Below, piece by piece: positions 1 to 9,839 of a stretch of DNA of 64,000 bases. Numbering within the stretch: the stretch's first letter is position 1; every line of letters starts with the position of its first letter. Below the pieces are notes generated by a model that was given only the letters and a program-made list of their open reading frames with translations, was not told the DNA's origin and ran no database searches. The position numbers and the translations under genes were made by a program. This stretch comes from Basidiobolus meristosporus CBS 931.73 (lineage: Eukaryota; Basidiobolomycota; Basidiobolomycetes; Basidiobolales; Basidiobolaceae), in the NCBI GenBank assembly GCA_002104905.1, contig MCFE01000121.1:97867-161866 (forward strand), given 5' to 3'.

Positions 1-282
1 GATAGACTTATTGATTAAAAGTATGGTATTTATATTTTTTGTAAAGTTGAGCAATCAAATGTATAGAGTTTGTTAAGGAAGGTCCCAACCATATGTGTGC
101 AAAGTTTGGGGGCTTTGGACAACTTTGAGAAAGATCATAATCTGGGTACCTGATAGTTTGGTAAGAATATTCTAAGTAAATCCCAACCAGAAATCTGGTC
201 AGGAGAGAATGCTAATCAAAGAGTAAGATCTCTGTGACTAAGCTAGCATGAGTATTTTGGTGATAACCTAATAAATACAACA
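1..282 (-). mobile_element. Inverted Ty1/copia LTR (partial, window edge)
   Basis: Read on the minus strand, this segment matches the copia LTRs elsewhere in the window (for example 8570-8787 and 50746-51094). Shared landmarks are a cytosine-rich block with CCCCAAACTTTGCACAC, the GGGATTTACTTAGAATATT block and a terminal ACAACA read on plus. It lies directly against copia integrase sequence that begins at 283, so it looks like an LTR inserted in reverse inside another copia element. The far end lies outside the window, so a target duplication cannot be tested. Confidence 0.75.
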
Positions 283-1105
283 ATGGCAATGAGAGTACAG
301 CACACAGACTGTACAATACCAAAGCAAAGAAGCTGATCAAGTCCAGGGATGTGTTTGACAAAACTCAAAATTTTCACAAAGAGTGATATCAAATAGTGAC
401 AAAAATGAAGACAAAAATTTTGTCTAAAGTCCATCAATTGCCAGGATTGAATCAGAGCAAAACAATGAAAAATTTTTCACTCCAGAGGACTCTTCAACCA
501 TGGTTCAGCCTGAAGGAGTGCCCAGGAATATCCCAAAAGTGATCATTCTAGTATTAAATACCAGGAGATCTAGCCAGACAAGAAATAGCACAAATGATTA
601 TATCAATGTGGGTACAAATTTGGTCTATGCCTATTCAGTCCATGGTGATCAGCCCCAGACTGTAAAAGAGACCCTAAATAGCCCTCCAAATAAGTTCTGG
701 AGATCTGCAATGACTGAGGATTATCAGATTCTGATGGAAAAGCAGACTTGGGACTTGGTCAACTTAACTGCAACTAAATATCAGTTAGATGCAGATGGGA
801 CTTCAAGACAATATACTAGGCTGATGGTACAGTTGAAAGATGCAAAGCAGGACTTGTGTCCAAAGAATACTTTCAAATAAAAGGACTTGACTATACTAAG
901 CCCTTTGCACCAGTAGCCAAGCTTAATTCCATAGGATAAATGTTGGTTATTGCAGCCAAATTTGAGTTTTTTATACATCAAATAGATGTAAATCTGCAAT
1001 TTTGCATGAGGAACCTGATGAGGACATGTGCATGGACCAGCCTGATGGGTTATTTGACCAAAATAACCCCCATTTGGTGAGCCAACACAAAAAATCTCTA
1101 TAAGG
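283..1105 (+). pseudogene. Copia-A relic: end of integrase and start of reverse transcriptase, degraded
   Basis: The DNA aligns by eye with the copia copy at 6630-7440. It carries the integrase C-terminal tail (YNTKAKKLIKSRDV-like), the linker, then the conserved RT entry region (FWRSAMTEDYQ, QTWDLV). An ORF at 500-880 covers the middle part. Past 880 the frame is broken by stops and shifts in the segment matching [13 protein letters not shown]. The element is interrupted at 1105 by a gypsy insertion and resumes for about 70 bp at 4234. It is non-functional. Confidence 0.8.
1101..1105. repeat. Left copy of 5-bp target duplication TAAGG
   Basis: TAAGG precedes the TGTTATG start of the gypsy LTR here and follows the terminal CA of the right gypsy LTR at 4229-4233. 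Removing the insertion rejoins the copia RT reading (SLY...LKQSPKAWN). A 5-bp duplication is usual for Ty3/gypsy integration. Confidence 0.8.
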
Positions 1106-1205
1106 TGTTATGTATAGACACAGGGCAGGAGAGTATAGCTAGGCAAGGCAGGACCAGGAAAGGACTTAGGTGTGGATCAACAAGGCAAGGTGGATTTCCA
1201 TAGGT
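1106..1205 (-). repeat. Truncated downstream LTR of Gypsy-1
   Basis: The sequence starting TGTTATGTATAGACAC matches the start of the 3701-4228 LTR and the inverted fragment ending at 6081. All share the GGCAGGAGAG...GGCAAGGCAGGACCAGG...GATCAACAAGGCAAGG block. It stops abruptly at the RNase H coding sequence, which marks the deletion breakpoint. Confidence 0.75.
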
Positions 1206-2180
1206 GATGACAAAGTTAAAACTGGACAGGAAGAGGGACCATCTGGCTTGTCTCTGGTTTAGTACTTTTGAGGTGGTAAAGTACTTAAGGTTCTTGTGGT
1301 CACAGAAGATCTTTATCTTTTGGGCTGCACCGTCAAGGTAGTGTCTCCATTGCTCAAAGGCAACAATGATTGCAAGTAGTTCCTTATCATAGATATCATA
1401 ATTTACTTCAGCTGGAGTAAATATCCAGGAGTAGAATGCAATGGGGTGTTGTAAATTCTTGTCATTGTACTGGGAAAGGATTGCACCAAGTGCAAAGTCA
1501 GTGGCATCAGTTTCTATGATGAAAGGTTTCTCAAGGTCAGGGTGAGCAAGCAGGGGAGCATATAGGAAGGATTTCTTGATGGAATTAAAGGACTTGGACT
1601 GTTCCTCATTCCAGGCAAAGGGCAGACTCTTCTGGGTGAGCTTTGTCAAGGGTGTGACTATTGTGGAGTAGTTGGTAATAAATCTACAATAGAAGTTGGC
1701 AAATCCAAGGAAGGACTGTACTTCTTTTACAGAACAGGGAGTTTTCCACAACTGGATGGCTTCTACTTTCCTGGGGTCCATTCTTGTTCCATTTGAGCTG
1801 ATAAGATAACCTAAGAACTCAACTTCTTTCTGGTCAAACTCACATTTCTCCAATTTGGCATAGAGGCCAGCAGTGTCAAGTTTGGTCAAGACTTTCTTGA
1901 CATGGGAATTATGTTCTTCTTGTGTCTTAGAGTAGATCAAGATGTCATCAAGGTAGATAACCACAAATTGGTCAAGGTATTCTTGGAAGATGTCATTCAT
2001 CAGGTGTTGAAAGACCACTGGGGCATTGGTGAGACTAAATGGCATAACTTTATACTCAAAATGACTGTATTTTGTTCTCAATGCAGTTTTCCATTCATCA
2101 CCAGGCTTGATCCTGACCAGGTTATATGCTCCTCTGAGGTCAATCTTAGTAAATACATTGGCAGCAGAGAGTTGATCCAA
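1206..2180 (-). pseudogene. Gypsy-1 reverse transcriptase and RNase H
   Basis: The protein reads from FTKIDLRGAYN through the catalytic VVIYLDDILIYS (intact YLDD) to the thumb (VKEVQSFLGFANFYCRFI). RNase H follows with IIETDATDFALGAILSQ and YDKELLAIIVAFEQWRHYL. The ORF continues beyond RNase H into LTR-derived sequence (ends at 1098), so the last 35 or so residues are not retroelement protein. Tether and integrase are lost. Nearest known families are Ty3/gypsy pol polyproteins. Confidence 0.85.
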
Positions 2181-2192
2181 CAGGGTGTTGAT

Positions 2193-2963
2193 CTAGGGTA
2201 AAGGGTACCGGTTCTTGATTGTGATCTTATTCAGTGCACAGTAGTCTACACACATTTCTAGGGTACCATCCTTTTTTTTGACAAAGAGGATTGGGGCACC
2301 AGCTGGGGACTTAGAGTGCTGAATAAAACCTTTCTGGAGGCTTTCTTGAATATAGCCATGGAGTTCTTTCAACTCAGGTTGCAAGAGGTTGTAAATAAGA
2401 CCAAAAGGTGGGGTGTTTCCTTCTTCAAGGTCAATGGGACAATCATAGGATCTATGGGCTGGGAGTAGTTTGGCTTTCTTCTTGTCAAAGACATGGGCAA
2501 ACTCTTGATACTTGGCAGGTATTCCATTGAAGGGGGTTCCTGCAGTGATGATGAGCTCCTGTGTCTGGGGTAGCTTAGGAAAGGATACTTCTTTACCTGA
2601 AAAATCAGGTGGTTTCATGGAGTTGACATGGTGGATTCTGGGGAATGTCAGGATTTTGGTCTTCCAGTTGATAGCTGGGTTATGGTGACTAAGCCATGAG
2701 CTTCCAAGGACTATGGAGTAATGGGGAGAGTTGATAATGTTGAAGGCTAGTGTCTTATGGTGACCAGTACTGGACAGCTGGAGTGGACAGGTCTCATGGG
2801 TAACAGCACCAGAAGAGAGGGACATTCCATCAATAACCTCTACTTGGACAGGACAGGATTTCAAGGTAGCAGTTCTGGCTTGGTCAATGTTGCCAAATGT
2901 TAGCTCTATTTCTGTGAGGAAGGCATGGTAGTTGCTGAGTAGAGGGGAGTTGGTTTCCATCAA
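2193..2963 (-). pseudogene. Gypsy-1 protease remnant and RT N-terminus
   Basis: The N-terminal 100 residues keep retropepsin-like flanks ([17 protein letters not shown]), but no D-T/S-G active site is visible, so the protease core has been lost. Residues 150-256 are the entry to [30 protein letters not shown] and [19 protein letters not shown]. It is separated from the following RT ORF by a one-frame break near 2181-2192. Originally it would have been continuous with RT/RNase H. Confidence 0.8.
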
Positions 2964-2972
2964 AGGGGAGAA

Positions 2973-3281
2973 TCATTTCTGGGCAGTTCCAGTCAGCAGG
3001 TAAGAGATATAACCAACTTTTGCTTGATCTGTTGGGAACCAATTGGGTTGTAGTGACAAGTGGTGTTTCACTACATTGATGAAACCTTGGAATTCATTCT
3101 GGGAGCCACTAAACTTGGTAGTGGAAGTGATCTTGGGATCATGGTAGGAGGGAGCCTGGATAGGCTGTTGAGCATTTTGGCTCTGGAGTTGAGCAACAGA
3201 GTTTCTGAGGTCTGCATTGTCTTGTTGCAGCTGGGCAAAGGCAGCCATGAGACTTGCAAAATTATACTCTGGGCTGGACAT
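2973..3281 (-). pseudogene. Gypsy-1 gag N-terminal fragment
   Basis: This 102-residue fragment has a coiled-coil-like start (LQQDNADLRNSVAQLQSQNAQ) and then the start of a retrotransposon capsid domain (STTKFSGSQNEFQGFINVVKHHL...). The rest of capsid and the CCHC knuckle are absent. It is called by position just downstream of the leader and upstream of pol, and by typical gypsy gag wording. Confidence 0.65.
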
Positions 3282-3700
3282 GTCATGGTAGCAGGAGGCA
3301 GAGAAGTCTCTTGGACTTGTTCAGGAATACTGGATATTCCTAGCTAATTTGTGGGTTATAAAGCCACTAGTTTGTCAAGAATACAATTATTGAGCCACAA
3401 TCCCCAACTTTGAATAAGTTAGCATCACTTCAGAAGGTACTGGCTTTAACATCCTTTGATAGAGTATTATACTAAAGCTTCCAATACTGTAACAACTGTA
3501 AACTACACCAGCAGGGTAATAAATTGAATGCAGCTTTGGCCAATAATCATACAAAGATAAAGTATCTTTGCCTTTAGAGGACACAACTAGGGAAAGATTC
3601 AGGGTGATACTTACGGTAGGTATTTCTTTACAAGTTCTTCTCAAGAACTTTGGGTAGAAGGCAGAGATTCACAGGTAAGTCAGGGGCAGTCTGATAAAAC

Positions 3701-4228
3701 TATTATGAATAGCCACAAGGCAGGAGAGTAAAGCTAGGCAAGGCAGGACCAGGAAAGGACTTAGGTGTGGATCAACAAGGCAAGGTGGATTTCCAAGGCA
3801 AGGCTGTTTATTCAAGACCTGTGTTTATCAGACTGAGGAATACATAAGGGGGGATAGGACTATATACACTTTTTGGCAATATGGATGCCAAGAGATATTG
3901 GCTAATACTGATGGGGTTCTGGGGTGATGCACAATAGGTGTGCCAAGATAGAATATACTAAAGAACAGACTGGAATATCACATGGAGATATGTCAGGGGT
4001 CAGCTGATTGTGTGACTAGGTCATGTGACATGTAGTTACCATACATGGCATGGGACTACATAGACTCTAATGGGAAGCTTCCATAGAATGTTCCATTGTG
4101 CAACATTGACTTGGAGCTTTCAAGAAGTTGCTAGAATGTAGTAGAACTTTCCAGAAGGAACTGGAATTTCTTCACTGACTTGACTTGGCTAGATAATTGG
4201 AGACCAGGGATGTCATGTGATCATGACA
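3701..4228 (-). repeat. Upstream LTR of Gypsy-1 (528 bp)
   Basis: This is the most complete copy of this LTR family in the window. On plus it begins TATTATGAATAG (expected TG mutated to TA) and ends GACA before TAAGG. It contains a TATATAC motif near 3868. Related pieces occur inverted at about 5756-6081 and, decayed, at about 42941-43350. Confidence 0.8.
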
Positions 4229-4233
4229 TAAGG

Positions 4234-4303
4234 TCTCAAACAATCACCAAGTGCCTGGAATTGAAAGATAGATTCATATCTATATACTGCTGACTGCAGT
4301 ATA
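4234..4303 (+). pseudogene. Copia-A RT continuation (short)
   Basis: After the TAAGG duplication the sequence resumes with a match to 7446-7540 (the LKQSPKAWN region and the following GCTGACTATAGTATATAT). It runs until it meets the LTR of the next copia element at 4304. Only about 70 bp remain. Confidence 0.75.
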
Positions 4304-4651
4304 TATTGCAAGAACTTGTAATTCCACCTGAGTATTCACCTAGAATAGTCACTTAGAGCATTACCTCCAAATTGTAGGGAGTACTGACAAAAATGCTTGT
4401 TAGAATTTACTTAGAATATTTTCAGCAAAATATCAGGTACCCAGAACAGGAAGATTCTTAGGGTTGTTCAAACAGCCCCAAGCTTTGCACACATGTTCCT
4501 GGGACCTTTCTAAATCTATTTTACAGGTTTGTCTTGCCAATACCATGTGAAAGTATAAGCACTACTTTTACATTTAATAAATCATTAAGTCAAACCACAA
4601 AATCTACTTGTCCTCCCAATCACTTCCAATATCTCCAAGACTCTTACAACA
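4304..4651 (+). repeat. Left LTR of Copia-B (348 bp)
   Basis: It starts TATTGCAAGAACTTG (consensus TGTTGTAAAAACTTG) and ends CTTACAACA. A promoter-like TATA region and the AATAAATCATTAAG block near 4578 are shared by all LTRs of this family. It is followed at once by a primer-binding site. Confidence 0.8.
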
Positions 4652-4663
4652 GGTTATGAGCCC
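4652..4663 (+). other. Copia-B primer-binding site, complementary to tRNA-iMet anticodon arm
   Basis: GGTTATGAGCCC directly follows the LTR. Its complement, GGGCTCATAACC, is the anticodon stem-loop of eukaryotic initiator tRNA-Met (CAT anticodon in context), not its 3' end. Priming from an internal part of initiator tRNA (half-tRNA) is known for Drosophila copia. The same site follows the LTR at 51095. Confidence 0.75.
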
Positions 4664-5582
4664 CAAGCTGTCACTCTCTGCAATGTCTACTACTGCTGTT
4701 ACTGGAATCTTTCCCTCTGCTGAAAAGTTGGATGAATCTAACTACCAAGTTTGGAAGGTGACAATGAAGATGCTGCTACAAGAAAGAGGCCTTTGAGATA
4801 CTCTCACAGGAGAAGAATGCCCTCCTAAAAGCATGGGAGAGGAAGCCTTTAAGTACCAGAAGAAAGTACAAAGTGCCTATTGCTGCATTTGCCTTAGTGT
4901 CAACAACAAATTGTAAATTCAATGCACAAGAGCAAAAACAACAAAGAGTTCCTGGAAGGCATTAGAAGATCCCTACCAGTCATGTTCAGCTGCCAAGAAA
5001 ATGTATCTTAGACAAGAATTACTTACTACAAAGATGCAGCCAGGTGAAGAAATGAAGAATCTAATTAACAGAAATATGCTGCTGGTGGATGAGATGGGAT
5101 CTGTGGGCTTACCAACTACTGATAGGGATGTGATAGTAACCATCCTGAATAACCTGAAAGACAGGCTTCAGAGCCTTGTGTCAGCCCTAGAGTCCAGAAC
5201 TGAAGATTTGACCCTACATTATGTATATAGAAGGCTCCTGGATGAAGAATTAAGAAAATCAAGTGCAAATAAGAAGGAAGAGGAAAATGCTTTAATAAGC
5301 AACAATAACCAACAAAGAAGATACCCAAGACCTTACAAAGGCAACAGCAACTTGTCTTGCAGCTACTGCAAAAGGAAAGGACACATATCATACCAGTGCT
5401 TCAGAAAGAGAGATAATCAGCAAAAGAAGCCTGAATATGGAAATGCTGCAACAACTGAAGATAGACTATTCCCATCTGCACTAAATATGACCACAAACAA
5501 GAATTTGCAGATATGGTATACTGGCTCTGGATTATCTCAACACTTTACATACCAAAAAGAACTTTTTACCAAATATCAATAG
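4658..5582 (+). pseudogene. Copia-B gag and protease start, with stops
   Basis: The reading begins MSPKLSLSAM just after the primer site. It has the gag signature NYQVWKVTMKMLLQERG, two early stops (near 4796 and 4914), then an open stretch 5001-5582. A CCHC zinc knuckle CSYCKRKGHISYQC is intact (C-x2-C-x4-H-x4-C). The protease motif reads WYTGSGLS where copia proteases have a D-S-G core, so the catalytic Asp is gone. The copy at 51099 is more complete and shows the ancestral frame. Confidence 0.85.
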
Positions 5583-5755
5583 ACTCCTATTAAGGAGGTT
5601 TTCATGTGTAACAATAGAACACTCAATGTAGTGGGAGAAGGAACTATTCAAGTAAGCCTTAGAAGCAGTGAAGGAAGCCATACACTGTCCTTAAAAGAAG
5701 TACTTTATGTACCAGAATAGCCAAGAACCTAATATGTGTAAGCAAGGCCACAGCA

Positions 5756-6081
5756 GATGACCTGGTCACATGATCAGTCAACCCCTGACATATTTCCATG
5801 TGATACCCTAGTTTGTTCTTTAGTATATTTTTATCTTGGCACCCTTACTGTGCCGCACCACAGAACCCCATCAGTATTAGCCAATATCTCTTGGCATCCA
5901 CGTTGCCAAAAAGTATATTTAGTCCTATCCCCCCTTATGTATTCCTCAGTTTGATAAACACAGGTCTTGAATAAACACCCTTGCCTTGGAAATCCACCTT
6001 GCCTTGTTGATCTACACCTAAGTCCTTTCCTGGTCCTGCCTTGCCTAGCCCTACTCTCCTGCCTTGTGTCTATTCATAACA
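5756..6081 (+). repeat. Inverted Gypsy-1-type LTR fragment inside Copia-B
   Basis: On plus this matches the reverse complement of 3701-4046: CCCCTGACATAT, then a TATA-like region, CAGTTTGATAAACACAGG, and the end CTATTCATAACA. The outer 180 bp of the LTR are missing. It separates the end of copia protease (LYVPE...SKATA) from mid-integrase (KYLITAVDDNTRY), so a piece of gag-pre-integrase and early integrase was deleted with the insertion. Confidence 0.75.
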
Positions 6082-6083
6082 TA

Positions 6084-8569
6084 GGTAGGATGAAGTATTT
6101 AATCACTGCTGTTGATGATAATACAAGATACATGTGCATCTACTTCATGGAGAGAAAGGAAGAAGCTCTGTCTAAGTTCAGTGAACTCAAAGCCAGGGTA
6201 GAGAGAGAAACTGATGAAAAAATCAACAAAATATGCTCTGACAATTGTGGAGAATATATACTCAGAACCTTTCATCCACTTCTGCAAAGTTCATGGGATA
6301 AAGCACCAGACTACTGTACTATACTCCCCTCAGCAAATGGAGTAGCAGAATGTGCAAACTGTTCAGTAATGGATATGGCAAGATCTATGATCCATGTTCA
6401 AGAATTATCCTATGATATTTGGGTGGAATGAGTTGCCACAGCTGTACACCTCAAAAATAGGAGTTATAACAGAATACTTTGTGATTCTACTCCATTTGCA
6501 GTATGGTATGGATACAGACCAAGTGCAGAACATCTAAGAATATTTGGGTGCAGAGCAATTGCTAGGAAACTGAACTGAAGCCAGTCAATATTTGAGCCAA
6601 AAAGTGTAAGAGGCATATTCTTGGACTACTGCAATGAGAGTGAAGCATACAGACTCTACAATACCAAAGCAAAGAAGCTAATCAAGTCCAGGGATGTGTT
6701 GTCTGATGAGAATTCAGAATTTTCACAAAAATTGACATCAGATGATGACAAAAATCTGACCTGAATTCCACCAATTGTCAGGATTAAATCAGAGCAAGAC
6801 AATGAGAATTTTCTCACTCCAGTGGACTCTACAACCATGGTTCAGCCTGAAGCAGTGCCTAGGAATATTGCAGAAGTGATTACTCCTGTATCATATGCCT
6901 AGAGATCTAACCAGACAAGAAATAGTCCAAATTACCATATCAATGAGGGCACCAACATAGCCTATGCCAATTCAGTCCATATTGATGAGCTCCAGACTGT
7001 AAAAGAGGCCCTAAATAGCCCTCAGACAAGGTTTTGGAGATCTGCAATGACTGAGGAATATCAGGCCTTGATGGAAAATCAAACTTGGGACTTAGTCAAA
7101 TTACCCATCAACCAAATATAAATTAGATGCAGATGGGACTTCAAGACTAAATACATGGCTGATGGTACAATTGAAAGATACAAAGCAAGACTTGTGTCCA
7201 AAGGATACTCTCAAATAAAAGGACTTGACTATACTGAGACCTTTGTACCAGTAGCCAAGTTTAATTCCATCAGATTAACATTGGCTATTGCTGCCAAATA
7301 AAAGTATTTTATACATCAAGTGGATGTAAAAACTGCATTCTTGAGTGGAGGACTTGATGAGGATGTGTATATGGACCAGCTGGATGGGTTTGCAGACCAA
7401 GATAACTCCCATTTTTTCTGCAAGCTTAAAAGGTCTCTATGTGGACTCAAATAATCACCAAAAGCCTGGAATTGCAAAATATATTCCTATATGGAATCTT
7501 TGAGTTTCAAAAGGAGTAATGCTGACTATAGTATATATTATAAGCCCAATAGAGCAAATCCCATTCTATTAGCTCTATATGTAGATGATCTTATTAAAGC
7601 TACTAATAATCTCAAAACATTAGAAGAGACTAAATCCAGCCTATCTAAAGAGTTTAAGATGTCCAATCTAGGAGAACTCAGTTACTACTTGGGGATAAAG
7701 TTCTCCATTGACAGAAGTACCCAGACCATTACCCAAAGCCAACTCAAGGATATTCAAGATATACTAAAGAAGTACCAAATGGAAGACTGTAAACCAGCAG
7801 CTACCCCAATGGAGGCAATCCTTAACTTAGTCAAAACTCAACCAAATCAAGAGAGCTTGGTGCCATCTGCAAGCCCCAACTTTCCTTATCAATCTATGGT
7901 CATCAGTATGATGTATATCACACTTGGAACATGTCCAGATATCTCATATTCAGTGGGAGTTGTCAGCCAGTATAATCAGAACTATGGATCTGATCATATT
8001 GCAGTAGTTAAGTGGATTTTTAAATACTTAAAAGGAACTGCTGATATCTGCTTAAGATATATTTATAGGGACTCAGAACAGGATCTTGTGGGATACTCTG
8101 ATGCTGATTGGGTACAAAATTTGGAAGACAGAAGATCCACCACAGAATACACCTTTCTTTGCTGTAAAGGAGCAATTTCATGGAACTCAAGAAAGCAACC
8201 AACTGTGGCTCTTTCTACCACAGAGGCAGAGTATATGGCAGTCTGTGAAGCTACAAAAAAGCAATGTGGTTAAGAAAGCTTCTTACAGATTTAGGCCTAT
8301 GTCAAAAATTGCCTATTACCATATTTCAAGATATTCAAGGATATATACAATTAGGTAGAAATCCAACTTTTCATGCTAGAACCAAGCACATAGATATTAG
8401 ACATCATTTTATATGTGAAGCCATAGAAAAGTAACTTAGTTAGCTTAGTTTACTGTTCTACAGATGAAATGATTGCAGACATATTTACCAAACCATTAGC
8501 TAGAGACAAGTTTGAATATTTTAGGTCAAAATCAGAACTAGTCAGTATGAACATTTAGCTGAGTGGGAG
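6084..8569 (+). pseudogene. Copia-B integrase, reverse transcriptase and RNase H, with stops
   Basis: The integrase core is recognisable: SDNCGEY and a degraded NGVAECANCSV where the active Glu helix lies. Then come the RT entry (FWRSAMTEEYQALM), the catalytic region LYVDDLIKAT (YVDD), and RNase H with LVGYSDADW and ALSTTEAEYMA. The frame from 7491 to 8273 is open (260 residues), while 6432-7490 has several stops and shifts. The tail HIDIRHHF...DEMIADIFTKPL is present after a shift. A purine tract (GAGTGGGAG, 8561-8569) abuts the LTR. Confidence 0.85.
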
Positions 8570-9272
8570 TGTTGTAAAAACTTGTATTTCCACCTAAATA
8601 TTCACCTAACTTAGTCACTTAGATCATCACCTTCAAATCCTAGAGAATACTGACCAAGTTCCTTGTTGGGATTTACTTAGAATATTTTCACCAAAATACC
8701 AGGTACCCAGAGCATGAAAATTCTCAAAGTTGTCCAAACAGCCCCAAACTTTGCACACATGCTCTTGAGACCTTCCTTAGCCTATTCTGTTGTAAAAATT
8801 TGGAATTCCACCTAAATATTCACCTAACTTAGTCACTTAGATCATCACCTTCAAATCCTAGAGAATACTGACCAAATTCCTTGTCAGGATTTACTTAGAA
8901 TATTTTTCACCAAAATACCAGGTACCCAGAACATGAAAATTTGATAAGTTGTCCAAACAGCCCCAAACTTTGAACACATGTTCTTGGGACCTTCCTTAAC
9001 CTATTCTACGTGTTTGTAATGCCAAGACCAGGTAAAAGTATAAATACCACTTTTACATTCAATAAATCATTAAGTGAAAAACACATAATCTACTTGTTCT
9101 CCAAATCACTTCCAATATCTCCAAGACTCTTACAACATATTCTACGTGTTTGTTATGCCAAGACCAGGTAAAAGTATAAATATTGCTTTTACATTCAATA
9201 AATCATTAAGTGAAAACCACATAATCTACTTGTTCTCCCAATCACTTCCAATATCTCCAAGACTCCTACAAC
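8570..9272 (+). repeat. Right LTR of Copia-B, split by a nested LTR
   Basis: The LTR runs 8570-8787, is interrupted by an insertion 8788-9137, and resumes at 9143 (TACGTGTTTG...) to about 9272. The two halves join into one copia LTR when the insertion and one TATTC copy are removed. The left half shows the expected TGTTGTAAAAAC start. Confidence 0.8.
8788..9137 (+). mobile_element. Nested solo copia LTR with TATTC target duplication
   Basis: A complete 350-bp LTR from TGTTGTAAAAATTTG to CTTACAACA sits inside the Copia-B right LTR. TATTC occurs at 8783-8787 and again at 9138-9142. This is the product expected from insertion of a whole element followed by LTR-LTR recombination. Confidence 0.85.
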
Positions 9273-9670
9273 TAGCAGGGCATTATATTTGGGACTCAAT
9301 CTGGCTAGCAATCCACCAGACACTCCAGGTGGTCCTATGAAAAATCTCAAAGTTGGATTTGATTGGACTTTCAGCTAGTATTTAGATGGTATTCAGATGG
9401 TATTTAAAGGTATTCAGCCAGTGTTTCTGCATTGTATTTTCAGTTGCAATTTTTGGTGGAAGTAATGAGCGGCCAATTACCAAATTTTGCATGGATGCCA
9501 GTTAGCCTAGTCTCCTCTTGGAAAGGATGTCTGCATGACAGCTGTGAAGCTAGCACCTGAGATATTCAGAGTGATCACTTTTGGGAAAGTTGGAGTTCAG
9601 CCAATATGATGATGGTATTCTGCCGGCCTTTTCTTAATTTCTATTCATAGGGTGGAAGCTAGCAGCAGCC
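9273..9670. other. Non-coding stretch beside copia
   Basis: I see no gene. The stretch is AT-rich with partial repeats of GGTATTCAG/GGTATTTAAAGG near 9387-9420. It may be old retroelement sequence. Confidence 0.3.
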
Positions 9671-9830
9671 TTGATGGAGACAAGCCTCCACTTTGACAAA
9701 AATCAACCAGATCCAAAAAGGATGGTGCCACCTGAAAGCTTGGATGTTCATGATCAGTGTGTGATTGGTGGTCCGATGTGCATCATGCTTGGAATCTGTC
9801 CCAATACTTCATATTCAGTGGCAGCCAGTG
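9671..9830 (+). pseudogene. Old copia RT fragment
   Basis: The translation KNQPDPKRMVP...MLGICPNTSYSVA aligns with the Copia-B segment KTQPNQESLVP...TLGTCPDISYSVG at 7838-7955. Only about 50 residues remain, with many substitutions, so it predates the neighbouring copies. Confidence 0.7.
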
Positions 9831-9839
9831 AGGCGGATA

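Larger units (their letters stand above)
1106..4228 (-). mobile_element. Ty3/gypsy element (Gypsy-1), internally deleted, inserted in Copia-A
   Basis: Minus-strand element flanked by TAAGG. From its 5' end (right) it has an LTR (3701-4228), a leader (about 3282-3700), a gag fragment (2973-3281), protease/RT N-terminus (2193-2963), RT/RNase H (to about 1205), and only about 100 bp of the downstream LTR (1106-1205). Integrase is missing: RNase H runs directly into LTR sequence. Most of gag, including the zinc knuckle, is also missing. It is therefore a non-autonomous deletion derivative. Confidence 0.85.
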
